From the NCBI RefSeq assembly GCF_027942865.1, contig NC_134515.1:15849227-15913226 (forward strand): 64,000 bases of DNA, in the 5' to 3' direction. The position numbers and the translations under genes are program-made. Under the pieces are notes generated by a model. The model was not told the DNA's origin, did no database searches, and saw only the letters and a list, made by a program, of their open reading frames with translations. Positions 12,167 through 25,635 of this stretch are shown here, one piece after another. Each line of letters opens with the position of its first letter. The first letter of the stretch is position 1. Source of the stretch: Odontesthes bonariensis. Taxonomy: Eukaryota; Chordata; Actinopteri; Atheriniformes; Atherinopsidae.

Positions 12167-14867
12167 TTACAATGCATCATATAAGCAATTCCACACTTTT
12201 TTGAACTGTTGCTTTTTGTTATTTTCTTCATATATGGTTCCTTCAATACTTAAATAATGTTTCAACAGACGCTTCCATTCATAAAGTGAAGCTGCTACAG
12301 GGTTCTTCCAATGTTTTAAAATAAGTTTTTTATAAATCAGGGAACAAAAACATATCTGCCAACCTAATGGGTATCTTACCTGTTCTGTATTGTGAAGGAT
12401 GCATAACTGAGGTGTGAGATTAATTGTAACTCTGCACACTGTATTAATCAATTTTTCTATCTCCATCCAAACCTGGTTAATTGCTGGACATTCCCAAAAG
12501 GCATGTATTAATGTATCTTCCTCTGTAAGGCATTTTATACAAAGAGCAGAAGAGGAGGAATCAAATTTGTGCACCTTAGATCTCGTATAGTATATTCTTG
12601 TCATTAGTTTGTATTGAATGAGGCGTAGATTTTCATTAGTAGTGATACTATGTGTTACTTGTAAACACTCCTTCCATTTTACCTTTGAGTCAGTGATCCC
12701 AATGTCATTATTCCAGTTCTGATATATTTTGTGTAATGAATACCTGCCAGCTAGTTCATCAATCAGACCATTATATAAAGTTCCTATCAGTTTCCTTTTT
12801 TCACTGGTTTTTAATATCCATTTAACTGCAGGTGATTCTATGCATCCCTGTAACAAAATTGTATCTTGTAACCAACTTCTTAATTGTGAATATTTCAAGA
12901 ATTCAGTATTTGTTAAGTTAAATTTTTGTTTAAGTTGATCAAAAGACAATATTTTACTCTCTTCACATATATCCAACACTGTTAATATTCCTTTATCCTT
13001 CCAACTACCCCAATTAAGTTTTTTATTCTGGATAGTAATTGCAGAATTGTTCCATAGGCCTACAGTCCCTGGCAGTCCAATCTCTGTATGTAATATGCTC
13101 TTTATTTTTTGCCATGCCTTCAGTGTGCTGTTAATTACAAAACCGCCTTCTATTTTTCGTCTTGTAAACATAGCTACAAACAAATTATCTAATCCAAGTT
13201 GAAAGTCCTCTATCTTGACCCATGACTCTTCCTCTGTTCTGTTTACTATTTTATCAAAATGGAACGATTGTGCGGCATAGTAATACATCTCAAAGTTTGG
13301 TAATTGAAGTCCTCCTTCGCTTCTTTTATTCTGAAGGAGCATCCTACTCAGTCTTATTTGACCAAATGAATGAACTAATAAGTCTTTCAACAGTTTTAAA
13401 AAAGGTTTTTGGGGGTATAACTGGTATTACCTGGAAAACAAACAGAAATTTGGGCAGCCAAATCATTTTTACCAAATTAATTCTACCAATGATGTTAATC
13501 GGGAGGTCCTGCCACTGGCCTAAACCAGCTTTTAGTTCCACAAGTAAAGTTGAGTAATTATTTTGATATAATGTCTTTTTGTCTGTACTGATGTGGCATC
13601 CTAGATCCTTAATCTTATTCCTCTGACACTTAAATTGTATTAGTTCATCTTTATTTTGCCGGCATCCTGTTATTGGCATTACTTCTGTTTTATCCATATT
13701 TATTTTATATCCTGATATTCTGGAGAAGCTCTCTATTACCCCCATCAATGCCAGGATTGATTTACTAGTATTGGTTAGGTAAAGCATAAGATCATCCGCA
13801 AACAGACTTAGCTTGAAGCACTCCCTATCTACATATATACCGGTTATTTCCTCACATTCACGGATTTTCTGTGCCAGCGGTTCAATAGCCAAGGCAAATA
13901 ACGTTGGTGATAGAGGGCAACCTTGTCTCGTACCTCTTGCGATCTAAATAGCTTCTGATAAAATGCCGTTTGAGTAAACATAGGCCGTCGGTAATTTATA
14001 AATGGTTTTAATCAGATCTATTATTCCTTTTGGGAAGTTGAATGCCTCCAGTACCTTATACAAGTAGCTCAATTCCAGTCGATAGAATGCTTTTTCGGCG
14101 TCTACTGCCATTAATGTTAAATCTATATTTTGCTGTTTGGCATATTGTGTTAGAGATATACATGTTCTAACATTTGTTTTTAAATTTCTATTTTGTATAA
14201 AACCTGTTTGGTTATAATGTATAAGTAGTGGAAGGACTTTAGCCATTCTATTGTTTAAGACTTTTGTAATAATTTTATTATCGCTATTTATTAAGCTAAT
14301 TGGTCTGAAGTCAGATGGCTTATTACACTCTCTACCTGGTTTTGGAATTACATTTATAATGGTTTGATACATTGATGGGGGTAATATACTCTCTGTAGTT
14401 GCATATTTTAAAACTTCAACAAAAAATGAACCTATTTGGGGCCAAAACTCTACATAAAACTCGATTGGTAACCCATCCATACCAGGGGCTTTACCTTTGG
14501 CGAAACTGTCCATTGCCTCTTTAATTTCAGTTTCAGAAATCTCTTTGGCCATTTCCTCCTTCTGATTTTCTGGTAGTGTCTTAATATCAATGCCTTTCAG
14601 ATACAGTTCTTGTTCATTACTTTCACAAGCCAGTTCAGAACTATACAGTTGTTTATAAAAAGAAGCAAATTGTGTATTTATAGCTATACTGTCTGTGATA
14701 GGAAGATTCGATTCAGGGTCACGAAAAACAATAGATTCCTTCATTGTCATTTTCTTAACTAAGGAGGATAGTTGTTTACCTGATTTATTTGAGGATACAT
14801 ACCTTAACTTGTTAGAGTTGTGTCTGATATTGTTTGCTTTTTCAAGGAGCAGGCGGTCATAGTCCAA
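12167..14867 (-). pseudogene. LINE ORF2 (reverse transcriptase) pseudogene
   Basis: This is the coding part of the L1-like element. Three open segments, 14867-13944, 13892-13344 and 13390-12167, are colinear parts of one protein. The first two share a frame and are separated only by a stop codon; the third needs a frame change. The open frame continues upstream of 14867 without a start codon to about 15.0 kb. Both catalytic Asp blocks of the reverse transcriptase are present, so this copy died through the stop, the frameshift and the missing 5' part, not through loss of the active site. Confidence 0.88.
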
Positions 14868-15005
14868 TTTTAATTCCTGCAGGCGTTCTAGATCTTCTTT
14901 TGAGCCTGTACACTTATGTGAGGCCTCTACTTTAGTGATAGTGCCCTCTAATTCCTTAAAACGTTTGTCAAAATCCTTTTTTCTTCTAGCTGAAAATGAA
15001 ATAAT
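12167..15005 (-). mobile_element. 5'-truncated L1-like LINE, reverse-transcriptase ORF2 with disabling lesions
   Basis: The minus strand encodes most of an L1-clade ORF2. In order it shows KGKAPGMDGLPIEFY near 14.5 kb, PKPGRECNKPSDFRPISL near 14.3 kb, the catalytic block with VDAEKAF near 14.1 kb, [14 protein letters not shown] near 13.9 kb, and the second catalytic block FADDLMLYL near 13.8 kb. The C-terminal Cys/His motif CIKC-x8-H-x4-C lies near 12.5 kb, and the frame ends in TAA at 12169-12167. An in-frame TAG near 13944-13946 separates the first two segments. A frameshift near 13.35 kb separates the RT from the C-terminal domain. No endonuclease domain or ORF1 is present; similarity begins abruptly near 15.0 kb, as expected of 5' truncation during target-primed insertion. 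No clear poly(A) tail was seen. It lies antisense to rimkla and in the same sense as foxj3, inside the presumed foxj3 5' intron. Confidence 0.9.
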
Positions 15006-16394
15006 GGTTTAAACCATTGAACAGAAAACGATGAATATAATAGGCTAATGAAAATAGTTTCTTTTATTTGTTTATTTTTTCTTTTTTTCTTCCTTTTCCT
15101 GCTTTGGGTTAATACAGACTTGGCTTCTCACCACTACCCCCCCCCCCTTCACATCTCTCTCTTTAACCAATTTCTGAGGAGTCACCTGATACCCCTCTCT
15201 CTTTTTAAACGAAAAATGTCCACAAAGGTCCTTCTGGGGAGAAAAAAATAAGTCTCCAATCATGTTCCTGCTGCTCATCACAGACAAGGCCGCATTCAGA
15301 CCATGCTCTAATTAAAAAAAAATAATAATGTTTTTGTTTCGTGCTTTATGGAGGACAAGCGTCCCGGCGTCTGGGAAATACAAGTAAAAGAAATGGATGC
15401 AGAATGAACCAGCGCCAGTGAACAGTTAACAGCAGTACAGAATCAACCTGCAAATTATATAGAAATCCAAATCTAAACCTCATCACCATCCCATGCTCTA
15501 ACCTTTCTGTGTCCTTCAGCAACAAAGAGCCCAATGGCATTCTCCATTCACGGTTTATATGATCAAGGTGCGAGAACTTCAATGAGCACTGCGTACTAAG
15601 ATGAAACCCATCTTTTTCTCTCTCCAGTCCCCCTGGAGAGCCCAATATAACAGCGTGAATAACAAGAGGGGAAATACCCAACGCTTGCAAACCCCCCGCT
15701 TAATTACAAGGAGAAAACACACATGTTTAGCAGCAGGCTCATCAAGCCAAACAAGCCAGGCATTGGGAGTAAGGAGGGGAAAGAAGAACCAAAAATCTTG
15801 ATGAAGATTCTTGCACAAAACCACCCCCATCTCCTCCTCAAGGCTCTGCCACTGTGGGTGAAGCCATAGCTGAACGGCTCCTCCAAATCCCAGGAAACCA
15901 TCTTAATTAGTACGCCTTTTTTTTTTTCCTGAGGTTTTACTGGTGGTGGGTAGGTGGAGATGGTGGGGGGTAGTGACACAGAGTGCGCAGAACAACAAGT
16001 ACTTATTTTCCCCTCATTAAAAGGAGGCTCGAACTGCAAATCAGCCTGCCACAAGCCCTGACCTGCTGCATCTGTTGTTGTGAAGAAGTTTGGGAGCGTA
16101 GGCTGGCTGCACGGCCGCACGGCGAAGCTTCACACCGCTAGCCTGGTGAGGTGCTGGGATGATGAGTAATAGCAGAAAGCGGAGAGGGAGAAGGAGGAGG
16201 GCGTGACTAGGCTTCTGGGAAGAGGGGCCCTGCTGGGTGGGTAGATGCAACCAATTACTTAGTCGACTCAACTGGTCCCACAGTGACTGAGCTAACCTCA
16301 GAGCTGTGCCTGAGTTTCACATCAGCTTCAGAGGCCTGCATGGTATCAAGAGGAAAAATCATCACTGCAAAGCAGATGCCGTACAGTAAGGAGC
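15006..16394. other. Presumed foxj3 5' intron, no gene seen
   Basis: The DNA is mixed in composition with T-rich and C-rich runs near 15.05-15.15 kb. I see no exon, RNA gene or transposon coding piece. The overlapping open frames at 15.3-16.3 kb on both strands resemble no family. Confidence 0.45.
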
Positions 16395-16813
16395 ACCAGT
16401 GCTGTCTCCTGCACTTTTATCACCTTTCATCGCTGTTATTATGTTCCATACTGCCGGTTTGCACTACTATAACTTTTTTATCACTTTATTATGTTCCATA
16501 CTGCCGTTTTTGCACTACCACAACCATAACTATGCTGCTAACTTAACTTATACTTAACTTGTACATAACTTATACATACCAACCACACTGCATATTTTTT
16601 ATATACATTTTTTATTGGCTCTTTTAGTTTTAGCTTAGTATATGTCTTACCTGTGTGCCCTGAATGTTTACTTTGTATTGATATGTCCTGTCCTATCTGT
16701 TGTGCCTGTGCACTTTATATGTCACCGTGAGAGTGTGTGAAACGTCCTCTCGATTCCTTTGTATGTTTCGGCATGTGAAGAAATTGACAATAAAGCAACT
16801 TTGACTTTGACTT
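16395..16813 (+). repeat. Retroelement 3'-tail-like repeat ending in AATAAAG and TTTGACT repeats
   Basis: The segment ends GACAATAAAGCAAC followed by repeated TTTGACT units. This is the form of the 3' tail of a non-LTR or SINE-type repeat widely seen in fish DNA. Two near-identical units beginning ATGTTCCATACTGCCG lie at about 16440 and 16490, showing a local tandem duplication of about 50 bp. There is no coding capacity. I cannot assign the family. Confidence 0.55.
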
Positions 16814-19800
16814 GTGGCCACTGAATTTCTATAGAAATACACTGTATATTGTATGCCCCAGTTCTAAACTCTATAAAATGAGTGCTTCAGACCATAATTG
16901 TGGTTCATCTCCAACATGTCTTTCACAGGTAGCTGTTCGTGGTTATCCGAGTGTCCTGAAACTACAACACAAACAAAACAGCCTATAGTGTGAGAGAGAA
17001 AAACAGCAGTCAACTCTATTCTTATTGTTGCTGCTTTAGTTCACATTTTGAATGGTATCAGAGACATTTCAATTGAAAACAGAAGCATACTTAAGTACTT
17101 TTACGGTGCTTAATGGGGATATATTATTGAAAACAGAAAAAAATTATATTTTCTGTGCTTGAGGAGTACATACAATTTTTGGGAGTCTAGATGGATGGAC
17201 GGATGAAGTCACTACCAATTCAAAAACTCAGCAAAAAACAACACTGACACTTCGCTTGGGGCTCCCCACGTCTGATCTCATTTAGTGAGCCATTTAGATT
17301 TGCAGTTGGTTTCTACGGCGGACTCCCAGCTCAGTGTCGAAATATTCAGCCAACATTCAGTGACCCGAGACTACAAAGACATTTGATGCAGGACTGAATA
17401 AGCGATTAAACACTCACATTGATCTCAAAAGCCAGATGTTGGCAGGTGTAAGTCAGACTTTTGATCTGTGTAAAAATGGCTTAAGTGTTTTATGTGCTGG
17501 CATGGGGTAATTGTCAAAGCACAACAGAAAACCAACCTCAGCCAAGGGGAACTGCACATCCAAACAACTTGAACCTCAGTAAGGGACTTATTCAGGTCCC
17601 TGGGAATATAAGTGCCAAGTTTGAAGACTGAATGAACAGCCTATGTAACTGCCAATGGAATTGACCTCAGTCAATATATGTAATCTTTAAAAGCAAAGCT
17701 AGAAAGTGCTGTGATTTACAGTGAACTTCCTAAAAATAGATTAATTGTTTCGATATTTCAAATGAATTCAAATGTCTTGTAAAACAAATCTAAAAAAGTG
17801 ACTAAAGCTTTAACAGAACATAAAAAGAAAACAAATCAACGGATTGTTAAGTCCATGTTTATTTAACAATAACAAAGGGTTATAATTGCAAATGTGATCA
17901 TTTGGATGATTACATTCTACTGTGCGGAGATGGAGCAAATAGCCAGTCTGTACTAGGCAAAAACCCCACAGAATTAAACTATTTATCAGTTTTCAGATGA
18001 AGTACAGATCTATAGCTTTGTAGGAAATAAAGGAGTTGAACGGAAGATCTTCTGGCAGCTAATCACATTGAACTAGCAGGATGTGAACAGCTTCAGTATA
18101 AATGTGCAAGAGAATATTTTCAGGCTAACATTAGTGGGTATCAGAAGAGGTTCAAATTATGGTAAAAGATGAGCGTGGCCCTTTCAGACTTTTACCCTTT
18201 ACTCAATTTAAGGAAAGGCATTTAAAAAAATCTAACTTTTGTAGCTTGACAGTTTTGATACATTAGTGAAGCGATTACAAGCATAATCAAATAGATAAAA
18301 ATAAAAATAAAAATAAAATAATAATACTTCAACAAGACGACATGGACGTCGATGAGCAAGAAATCCTTTTCCTCCAAAAACTCTAAACATGCCACTCTCT
18401 GCACTGCGGATGTCGCTTTCATGACTGGGAATATTGTCTGTTTCAAAGAGTTGAGGGAAAGTGTGTGATTGAACGTATTCACCCATTAGATTTTGAAGCT
18501 GTGATGCACTCACTCAGCTGTATGCATCACTAACAGCTAACAGTCCCCTGCTGCTAGCAGGCTTTTAGACTGAGAGAGGCTTTATAGTTCTGCATTTTAA
18601 TAGAGAACTCTGAATGGAGTGATTGGGGTTAGGGTTATGGGGAAGAGGAGTGAGGGAGCCAAAGGAAAGAGGCATCAAAATATTTTCAGAAGAAAAAAAG
18701 GAGTAATGACAAAATACCCCCCCACCCCTCCCGGAGTGTGTGGAGCAGAGGGGGTTTCTGTGAAGGACTGCTTTGGCAAGTGTAAGGCTAATGTGTCAAA
18801 AGAAAGTCTGTGGGCATACCGAGCGCTGACATGTCTCGAAGTGTGGGCCATTCAAAGAAAGGAGGAAAAGGTCCAAAAAGCAGTATTGAACGTCTTAATT
18901 ACTTTCTGCTTCAGCAAAACATGCCCCTGAAAAGGTTCAATTATAAGATACCAAGGCAAATCAGCTGCCCTCGTGGTTGCTGTTTGCTGGTCCTTTAAAT
19001 GGAGCTGGGTTAAGCAATTATCGCTTGATACTTTTTTTCCTTTTTACAGGAGACCTGGAGAGGCATCAAGGTAATTCGCCATTTCAAAGTGAGGTTCTTT
19101 GTGTAGCCTTAGTCCTTAAAGAGAGTGGTCAGGAAGCCTGGAGAAGAGAAAAAACATTGATTTGCCGGAGACAATATTTTATCCATGACGGTACACTTTC
19201 GTCAGCTGGCTCATGTCAACCAAGTCCATCCTGGGGCAGGTCAATTGAAACTGAACGCCCCGATTCAAACCATTTTTCTATGGTCTGAAAGAAAATCTGA
19301 CAGAAAGAAGGTGAGGAAATCAGTCTGCTCCATAGAATCCCTCTGGGCCTGGAATATTTAAATCGCCAAGCCCACACAGAACACAACATCTGAAAACATC
19401 TGCCAAGGTAGAGGGAGCGAACGACCCACAAGACTTAATGATACCAACTAGGAAAAAGCTATCAGAATTTGAGATTCTGACAACGGCGGAGTTAAAAAGG
19501 CATATTTTGTCATAAATAAAACATAGAAGTGCAGCATTTCGGCAAACTTCCCCAACAAGAGGTCCCAAGAGAGAGATGGGATGCTGTTTGTGAACTCATG
19601 CTTTGCACAGCAAAGGAGGCTACAGCACAGCGTCGCGGCGACTAGAACACTCCCACATCCAGTCCTATTCAGAGAGGACTAGTCCTCTTTAAAAATTCAT
19701 TAATTTACAGCAAAAATAGATTAAAGCACCCAACTGCACCAACCTAAAAAGTTTGGCTTGTGAATAGCATTAATAATGGAAGTGAGCATCCCAAACCTCG

Positions 19801-21207
19801 AGGCCCGAGCTCGAAGGCATGGCTTAGGTTTTGTTGCGCTTTATAATGGAGAGTAATTTACATTTTTTAGAAGTATTACAGCTTTTTGATGCTTGTTTAT
19901 AATTGCGTTGTTTTACATGCAAATTGGCAAACAATTGTTACTCATTAAAACATAACCACAAGAGTGCTACGCTCTTAGCCTGTGTAAGACACAAGCTTTG
20001 CATCAGGTTCGCAATGGAAGCTCTGCACTGAACCCTTGTCGCTGGCAGCACATCTGCCGTGTTCAATCCACATAACAGCCCTTTAAAGGTGATCATCCCC
20101 AATCTTATCTCTCACATCTTTCTTTTTGAAATCACAGCGGTGCTTTGCTAACTGAATCAAAGAGGATTTTGACAAGATAAAAGGATTTGCTGCATTAGAA
20201 TTCAAATTATGTGCAGTTTCCTGGGGATTTGGCCAAAATCACAGCGACTGGGAGCACTCAGAGAGCTTAAAGGTACTTGAAAAAGAAAGAAGGCCCCGCT
20301 CTAATGTGTTGTCATATTTATCAACTTAGAGCCTAATGACGGAGGACTCCATTATGTAGGAAAATCGATATCTGATTTCATCGTGAGGATACATAACTGA
20401 CAGTCTGTCATGAAGCTCTCCATCTCCACACACTGTGGTAAATTTAAGGTCATTTCAATAATCTCTTTTAAACAGCTGATAAATGACATGACCTGAGGTA
20501 ATTAAAGTGACCTGATGACCTGCAGCGGCCTGACAATTAGAGGCAGATTAGAGAGCTTCCAGCCAAACAGACACCTCATCCTCACCCCTTTTAATAGCCA
20601 CTGCCCGGCGATCTTCCAGCGAGGCAGTTAACCAACAGCCCTTTAGTGGAAGTGTTCGTGATGAGGAGCAGACAGCTTCAAGGCATCAATCCATACAACA
20701 GAAGACTGTGGGCGCATGCGGTTGCTAAAATCATATTGTTTGTTATCAAGTTGTTTTATTAAACAAACAGATCTTTTCAAGGTTAAACGCACAGCAGCAG
20801 CATGAAAAGCAGAAAGTCGATGCCGCGGTTATGACATGGACAACGTTTTCTGCACAGCATGTCAAAGAGATTACTTATGAGCTGCAAAAAAGCCCTCTGA
20901 ATGATACACGCTAACGCAGATCACGCTGGGTTTTTCAATAAAAACAGACAGTGTGAACACCGCACAGGCATCAGGGTGCAGGTTTCCCTTCCGTGCAACA
21001 TGTTCTTGAGCACAATTTTTCAAACATCTCAAAGGGGTACATATAAATAAAAGGACAAGTGCATGCTCTCTTTGCAAACATCTGATTTAAAAAAATAAAA
21101 AAAAACCTACTTCCAAGGTCAATGTTCCGTTTCTTGACTTGGCAAATTATCCTTGGCAAATGATGAGCTGAAAGAGTGGCAGCCCACTATGACCAGTGAT
21201 GTTGCAC

Positions 21208-21210
<3 letters not shown>

Positions 21211-21260
<50 letters not shown>
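21211..21260. repeat. (AT)n microsatellite
   Basis: An uninterrupted run of 25 AT units that could form cruciform or hairpin structure. It is a simple repeat. Confidence 0.95.
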
Positions 21261-21266
<6 letters not shown>

Positions 21267-21809
21267 TACAAATCAGAATGAATAGGCAGACAGACAACAT
21301 GAATATTCGACAGCCACGAGTGATATATATATATATAAAAAATTTAAAAATTTCCATTAAAGAAGCTGAAATGCCTGCAGTTCATCCCCAAATAACCCTT
21401 CGTGCAACTTTCAAAAAGTCATTACTCCACACGCTTCTTCCCGTTGCATTTGCTGACATTGGCGATAATTACAACGACCTTTCCGATGATAAAACACAAA
21501 TCAGTAAAACATTATGACTGTTCCTTCTCTTCACGTTTCATGAGATTCTGCAGAACGTTTTAATGAGGCATTTAGGGCACTATGAGTGATGTACGGAGAA
21601 AGCCTACAATGGCAATCAGCGGTGAGTGTGGCAGCTGTTCAGCAATTAAAAAGCCAAATTACCCTCAATCAACACCATTTACAAGCACAAGTAAATCTCA
21701 GAGCAAATAATGATGAGAGAAATCTGTTCAGACAGCTCTCATCTTGATAGGAATTAGAGACGCATCCAAATCAGGAGCACGGTGTTCTCTCAAACCCTCT
21801 CTGAGTCTG

Positions 21810-21810
<1 letters not shown>

Positions 21811-21837
<27 letters not shown>
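21811..21837. repeat. (CA)n microsatellite
   Basis: About 13 CA units. It is a simple repeat in the presumed foxj3 5' intron. Confidence 0.92.
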
Positions 21838-21843
<6 letters not shown>

Positions 21844-22944
21844 AACTCTCCTCCCCTGCATATTTTTTGTGAGATAAAGTTGGGACACTATTGACTGGTT
21901 GTCCCACTGCAGTATGAAGAAACGATAAAGACCCCTTACAGCATAAACACTCACATTTCGCTGTACGGCTGTAATCTCTTGATGGAAAGAAAGTGCACTG
22001 CTCCATTTAAAAGAAAGCTTGTGGAAAAGATGGTGGTGCTGCACCATCACCCTGCTTGCTGGAAAACACTAATAAAAGTGAGCTGCATCTTTGACAGGTT
22101 TTGCCAAGTTAAAGTTAAACTGCCAAAATATCCGTCACCCAATTCACTTACCAAATATCCAGAGTGGCTGCACTATCTGCCTCTAACATGGATCGCAGGA
22201 TCATGTCCAATCTGCCCATCTGACTTGACATCTTCTACTACCTTGACTGTCTTTCTGCATAAACTAAACCCTGGGAGCCTCTCATTACCACGTGACATGA
22301 TGCATACAGGTATAAGCATGCAAACACCAAGCTCCTGTAAATATGTAAATATCAGGCAAAAGCAAACCAACACGTCCATGAATATGAACCGTGGTGCTGC
22401 TGACACAGTGAGTGCTCAAAAGAAAACCTTGTTAGAACTTGTTCTGAAAGAAAAGTTCAATGACAAGGAATCCCCTCAGACGGCTGCTGTGAACTCACTC
22501 GGTGTAGGCTACTTGGGACACATCAGCGCGGAGCTCTGGTTGTTTTTGGTTCTCAGCTGGACATCCTCTCGAGGAGCCTTCCGAGCGGTGAACGGCGCTG
22601 TCCTCCAAACACAACTCACCCCTTGGATAGTTGTTTCGCTCACTGAGAACACTTTCTTTGCAGCATCTTGCCCGACGGCCCCGCTGCGTTCGTGTCTACG
22701 TGAGACTATGACGGTAAACTTGCAGAAGTTGACTTTTACGCACGGACACAGGGTGAACAGATGCTCCAGCGGCTGCATGCATGTTATATTGTCACAGGCA
22801 GGGAACTTGACATGGCCTGCCATTAAGTAGAACCACTGCTTTTTTATTTTATTATTATTAGGATTTCCCAATACATCATGACATGCAACATACCATCCTG
22901 ACTAGCATTAAAAAAAAAAAACATCTTGTGCAAAGACTACTCAC

Positions 22945-23260
22945 CGTCGTGGATGAACGTGAACCGGCTCAGTTTTTTCTACTCCAGACGCCCAGGATTG
23001 TGCACTTGAAAAATTCCCTTCGAAGACAAAAGCTCCAGCGGTGTCTTTGCGCTGTCACTGGGGCTGCAGGCTCGGTGCTCTGCCGGCGTCAGACTCAACT
23101 GACCGCTGCTGTGGTCATTCGACACTTAAGACGGGGAAAGGCTCGACCCGCTATTCTCATTTGAGCTCAGCGAGAGAAGATCCCGGGTCTCAGCGCTCTG
23201 TGCTCCGCTGATAAACCACCGGAACTACTTCCAGCGCCAGCCGGAGCACGTTGAAGATGA
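22945..23260 (-). promoter_or_regulatory. foxj3: Probable foxj3 promoter and 5' noncoding exon
   Basis: This is the only CpG-enriched, GC-rich patch upstream of foxj3 on its strand. On the minus strand it ends in a strong donor, ACGACG|GTGAGT, at 22945/22944. Near 23.22 kb it has ETS-type cores (CCGGAAC and ACTTCC), as in many CpG promoters. FOXJ3 genes have 5' noncoding exons far upstream of the first coding exon, which fits. The transcription start and the join to the acceptor before 10569 are inferred from sequence alone. A second patch at 22.5-22.7 kb, with a GTGAGT-like donor near 22615, could be an alternative 5' exon. Confidence 0.42.
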
Positions 23261-24274
23261 ATTCATGCACCACAATGGGGAGAAATGAAATCACATCCAT
23301 TTAACTAGTTCCCAATTTCAATATTAATGAGATTCTACAAGGACATGCCTACTATAAGTGGGAGCAAAAATAACATATCATAATTATAGGCCACGCTATA
23401 ATTATTCCAGGCCTTGTAATAATTGCATTTATGCCATGTCTATTAATTTCTGACGTTAAATAGGCCATAATAATTATCATGACTACCCACCCGTGCCAGT
23501 GACTGTGTTTCTAAAGGGGTAGAAATCCAGATCCTAAAACACAAAAAATTACTGTAGACGAAAAAATATGTACCAGTAATGATTATCAAACACTGCTCAC
23601 ACCACAACAGCACTTTGTGTCATACTGCTTTACTGTGCCAAAAGATTTGTGTTTAATTATGGTATATATGGCCTATTATATGTTATAGTAGAGGTTTTCT
23701 TCAGTGTAAGTCTGTTGTTTGTGATTAGAAGCCTGAAGTGAAAGCACAGCGCACCCACCTGGAGAGGACATCTGTCAGAGCAGCACAATGTTCAATCTGA
23801 AGGTTTTCAGCCATACTTTCAGTCATTTTTAACACACAAGTTCACAGACCAAAGGATGGAGAGTTAGGGTTGTCAGAGTGTATCTGTTTCATCTAGAGAC
23901 CCATTTTGAGTGTCATTTGTATTTAAAAGTGACACTTTGCCCCCCCCCCCCATGCAATGAATTCAGAACAAAAGTTTTGTTCGAGATATCGGTAATTGAA
24001 TATGGAGAATGTACATGTACATCTAATTCCAAAGAACAGGCGACACAGCTTCTCTTGTTAAACAGGAGCTGCTGCAGTGCCACGGTGAGCAGCAGCTTTA
24101 CTACAGTGTGCCTTCCATGGCAGTCCAGTCTCGGTCTGGATGCGTGTCTGCAAGAGAAAGACAAGACACAACAGTGGCAGGAAGCAGATTTACGTCCCGT
24201 TGATGATAAAAATGAGTATGAAATTTACACAGATAACCTACGGTGATACTGGATTTTGCAGAAACCACTTTGGG
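23261..24274. other. foxj3-rimkla intergenic, no gene seen
   Basis: AT-rich DNA between the divergent promoters of foxj3 and rimkla. No reading frame here has family resemblance. Confidence 0.45.
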
Positions 24275-24535
24275 CTGGTGGAGCCTATTCCTGCTGCCAC
24301 TCGGCAAGAGGCGAGGTCCACCCTGGACTGGTTGTGAGTCCACCATACGGGGCAAAAAAAAAAGACTTATGAGACACACAACCACGCTTTTCATTCACGC
24401 TCCCCCCCTCAGGTCAATATTTTATCACCAGTTATTCTAACGTGCATGTTTTTCTGGACTGTGGGAGGAAGCGAGGAAGGTGTCCGGAGAGAACGCACAC
24501 ATGCAGTGAGAGAACATGCAAACTCCTGCATGTAT
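24275..24535 (+). repeat. Dispersed fish repeat (non-LTR 3'-region type), copy 1
   Basis: Landmarks are GAGCCTATTCCTGCTGCCA, GTCCACCCTGGACTGG, GCATGTTTTTCTGGACTG and GAACATGCAAACTCC. In this order they make up a repeat found throughout fish genomes, usually annotated as the 3' part of an L2-like non-LTR element. This copy is diverged. A second copy follows at 25636-25905 in the same orientation. Confidence 0.65.
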
Positions 24536-25635
24536 TAGCATGTGGAGAATGTCTTTATTGTCATTGTGTAAGTGCAACAACATTTGTGAATGATCTCATC
24601 AGGGTAAAAACACATGTGATCCTGAAAGTCAGAATATTATTATTCAAATAAAAGGGCTTGTGTTTCTAATATACAACTACAAAATGTAAATAAAGGTTAG
24701 AATGAAAAAAAAATATGAAAACGATAGATGAGAAAACTATGTAAATGGGATACAACTTACTGTGAGGATGCCACTTAGAAAAAACACTAAAAAAGATTAT
24801 TAAGTTTACAAAGAAAGTTATTTGATTGGTGCCATAAGTTGCATATCTACCACAGGAACCTTTTCCTGCAACCAGGGCCTATTTGGAGGTCTTTCCTGGA
24901 GGTCCTCTCCTCAATACCCAGTGTTTCGATCTGAGAACAAAATTCTGGGGTAGAAAATACAACCTTAAAGAGGGCCCTGGTAGGTAGGTAGTACTTTTGA
25001 GACTACCCTGTACCTTTGGGTTGCAGAGCTAGTATTTTTATTTCCACCTTTAAGTTATACTCCAGGTATGACAGTATGGTTGTTGCAGCTTGTTTCTTTA
25101 TCTCTTCGTTGGCAGCATCGCTCGAAAGTTCTGGATGTATTTGAATGAAAATTTGACCAGAAGAGGGGCATGGCCAAACCTAGAGGTGATTAACTTCTTA
25201 CTTTTAGTTCAGATCTACTTTGGATTCCTTTTCTTTTCTTTTCTTTCTTTTGGTGGTGGCACGCAGTCTGGGACTGCGGTTGTTCCAGGTGTCCGATGAC
25301 CCAGTGAAAGAAAGTTCAGTCTGACTGCTGATAGCAGTACTTTCTTTGGTGACAAGCTCCTCCCGTCTGAAAACATTAAGGCTTAAAAAATACACAGCTC
25401 ACACAATACAATATACTTAAATCTGACCTCTCTAGTGCACTGAGAAGAAGATTCTCAGTTAAAAGATAAATGCCTTACGTACAACAGCGAATCAACTCAT
25501 TTGCAAATTCTGAAAGCACGTTTTGAATGAGGATGAAAAAGGTTTCTCATTGTCTAGAGAGGAGTTTTAATTAAACTGAAAGTAATGTTCAGATGTCAAA
25601 ACAACTAAAGGTGTGGTATTGATTACTACACCAAC
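24536..25635. other. Intergenic, no gene seen
   Basis: AT-rich DNA between two copies of the same dispersed repeat. I see nothing coding or structured in it. Confidence 0.45.

Larger units (their letters stand above)
16814..22944. other. Presumed foxj3 5' intron, no exon seen
   Basis: No coding exon is recognisable. The stretch holds the (AT)n run near 21.2 kb and a (CA)n run near 21.8 kb. Around 19.8-20.6 kb the sequence is less repetitive and dense in TAATTA- and CAATTAG-type core motifs, as in conserved noncoding enhancers near developmental regulators. Only an alignment could confirm this. Confidence 0.4.

Noticed and set aside
21979-22830. 283-codon open frame on the plus strand, the longest unassigned frame
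   Set aside because: No motif or family resemblance, mixed composition without coding character, and its end overlaps the foxj3 5' region; a transcript or homology search could revive it.
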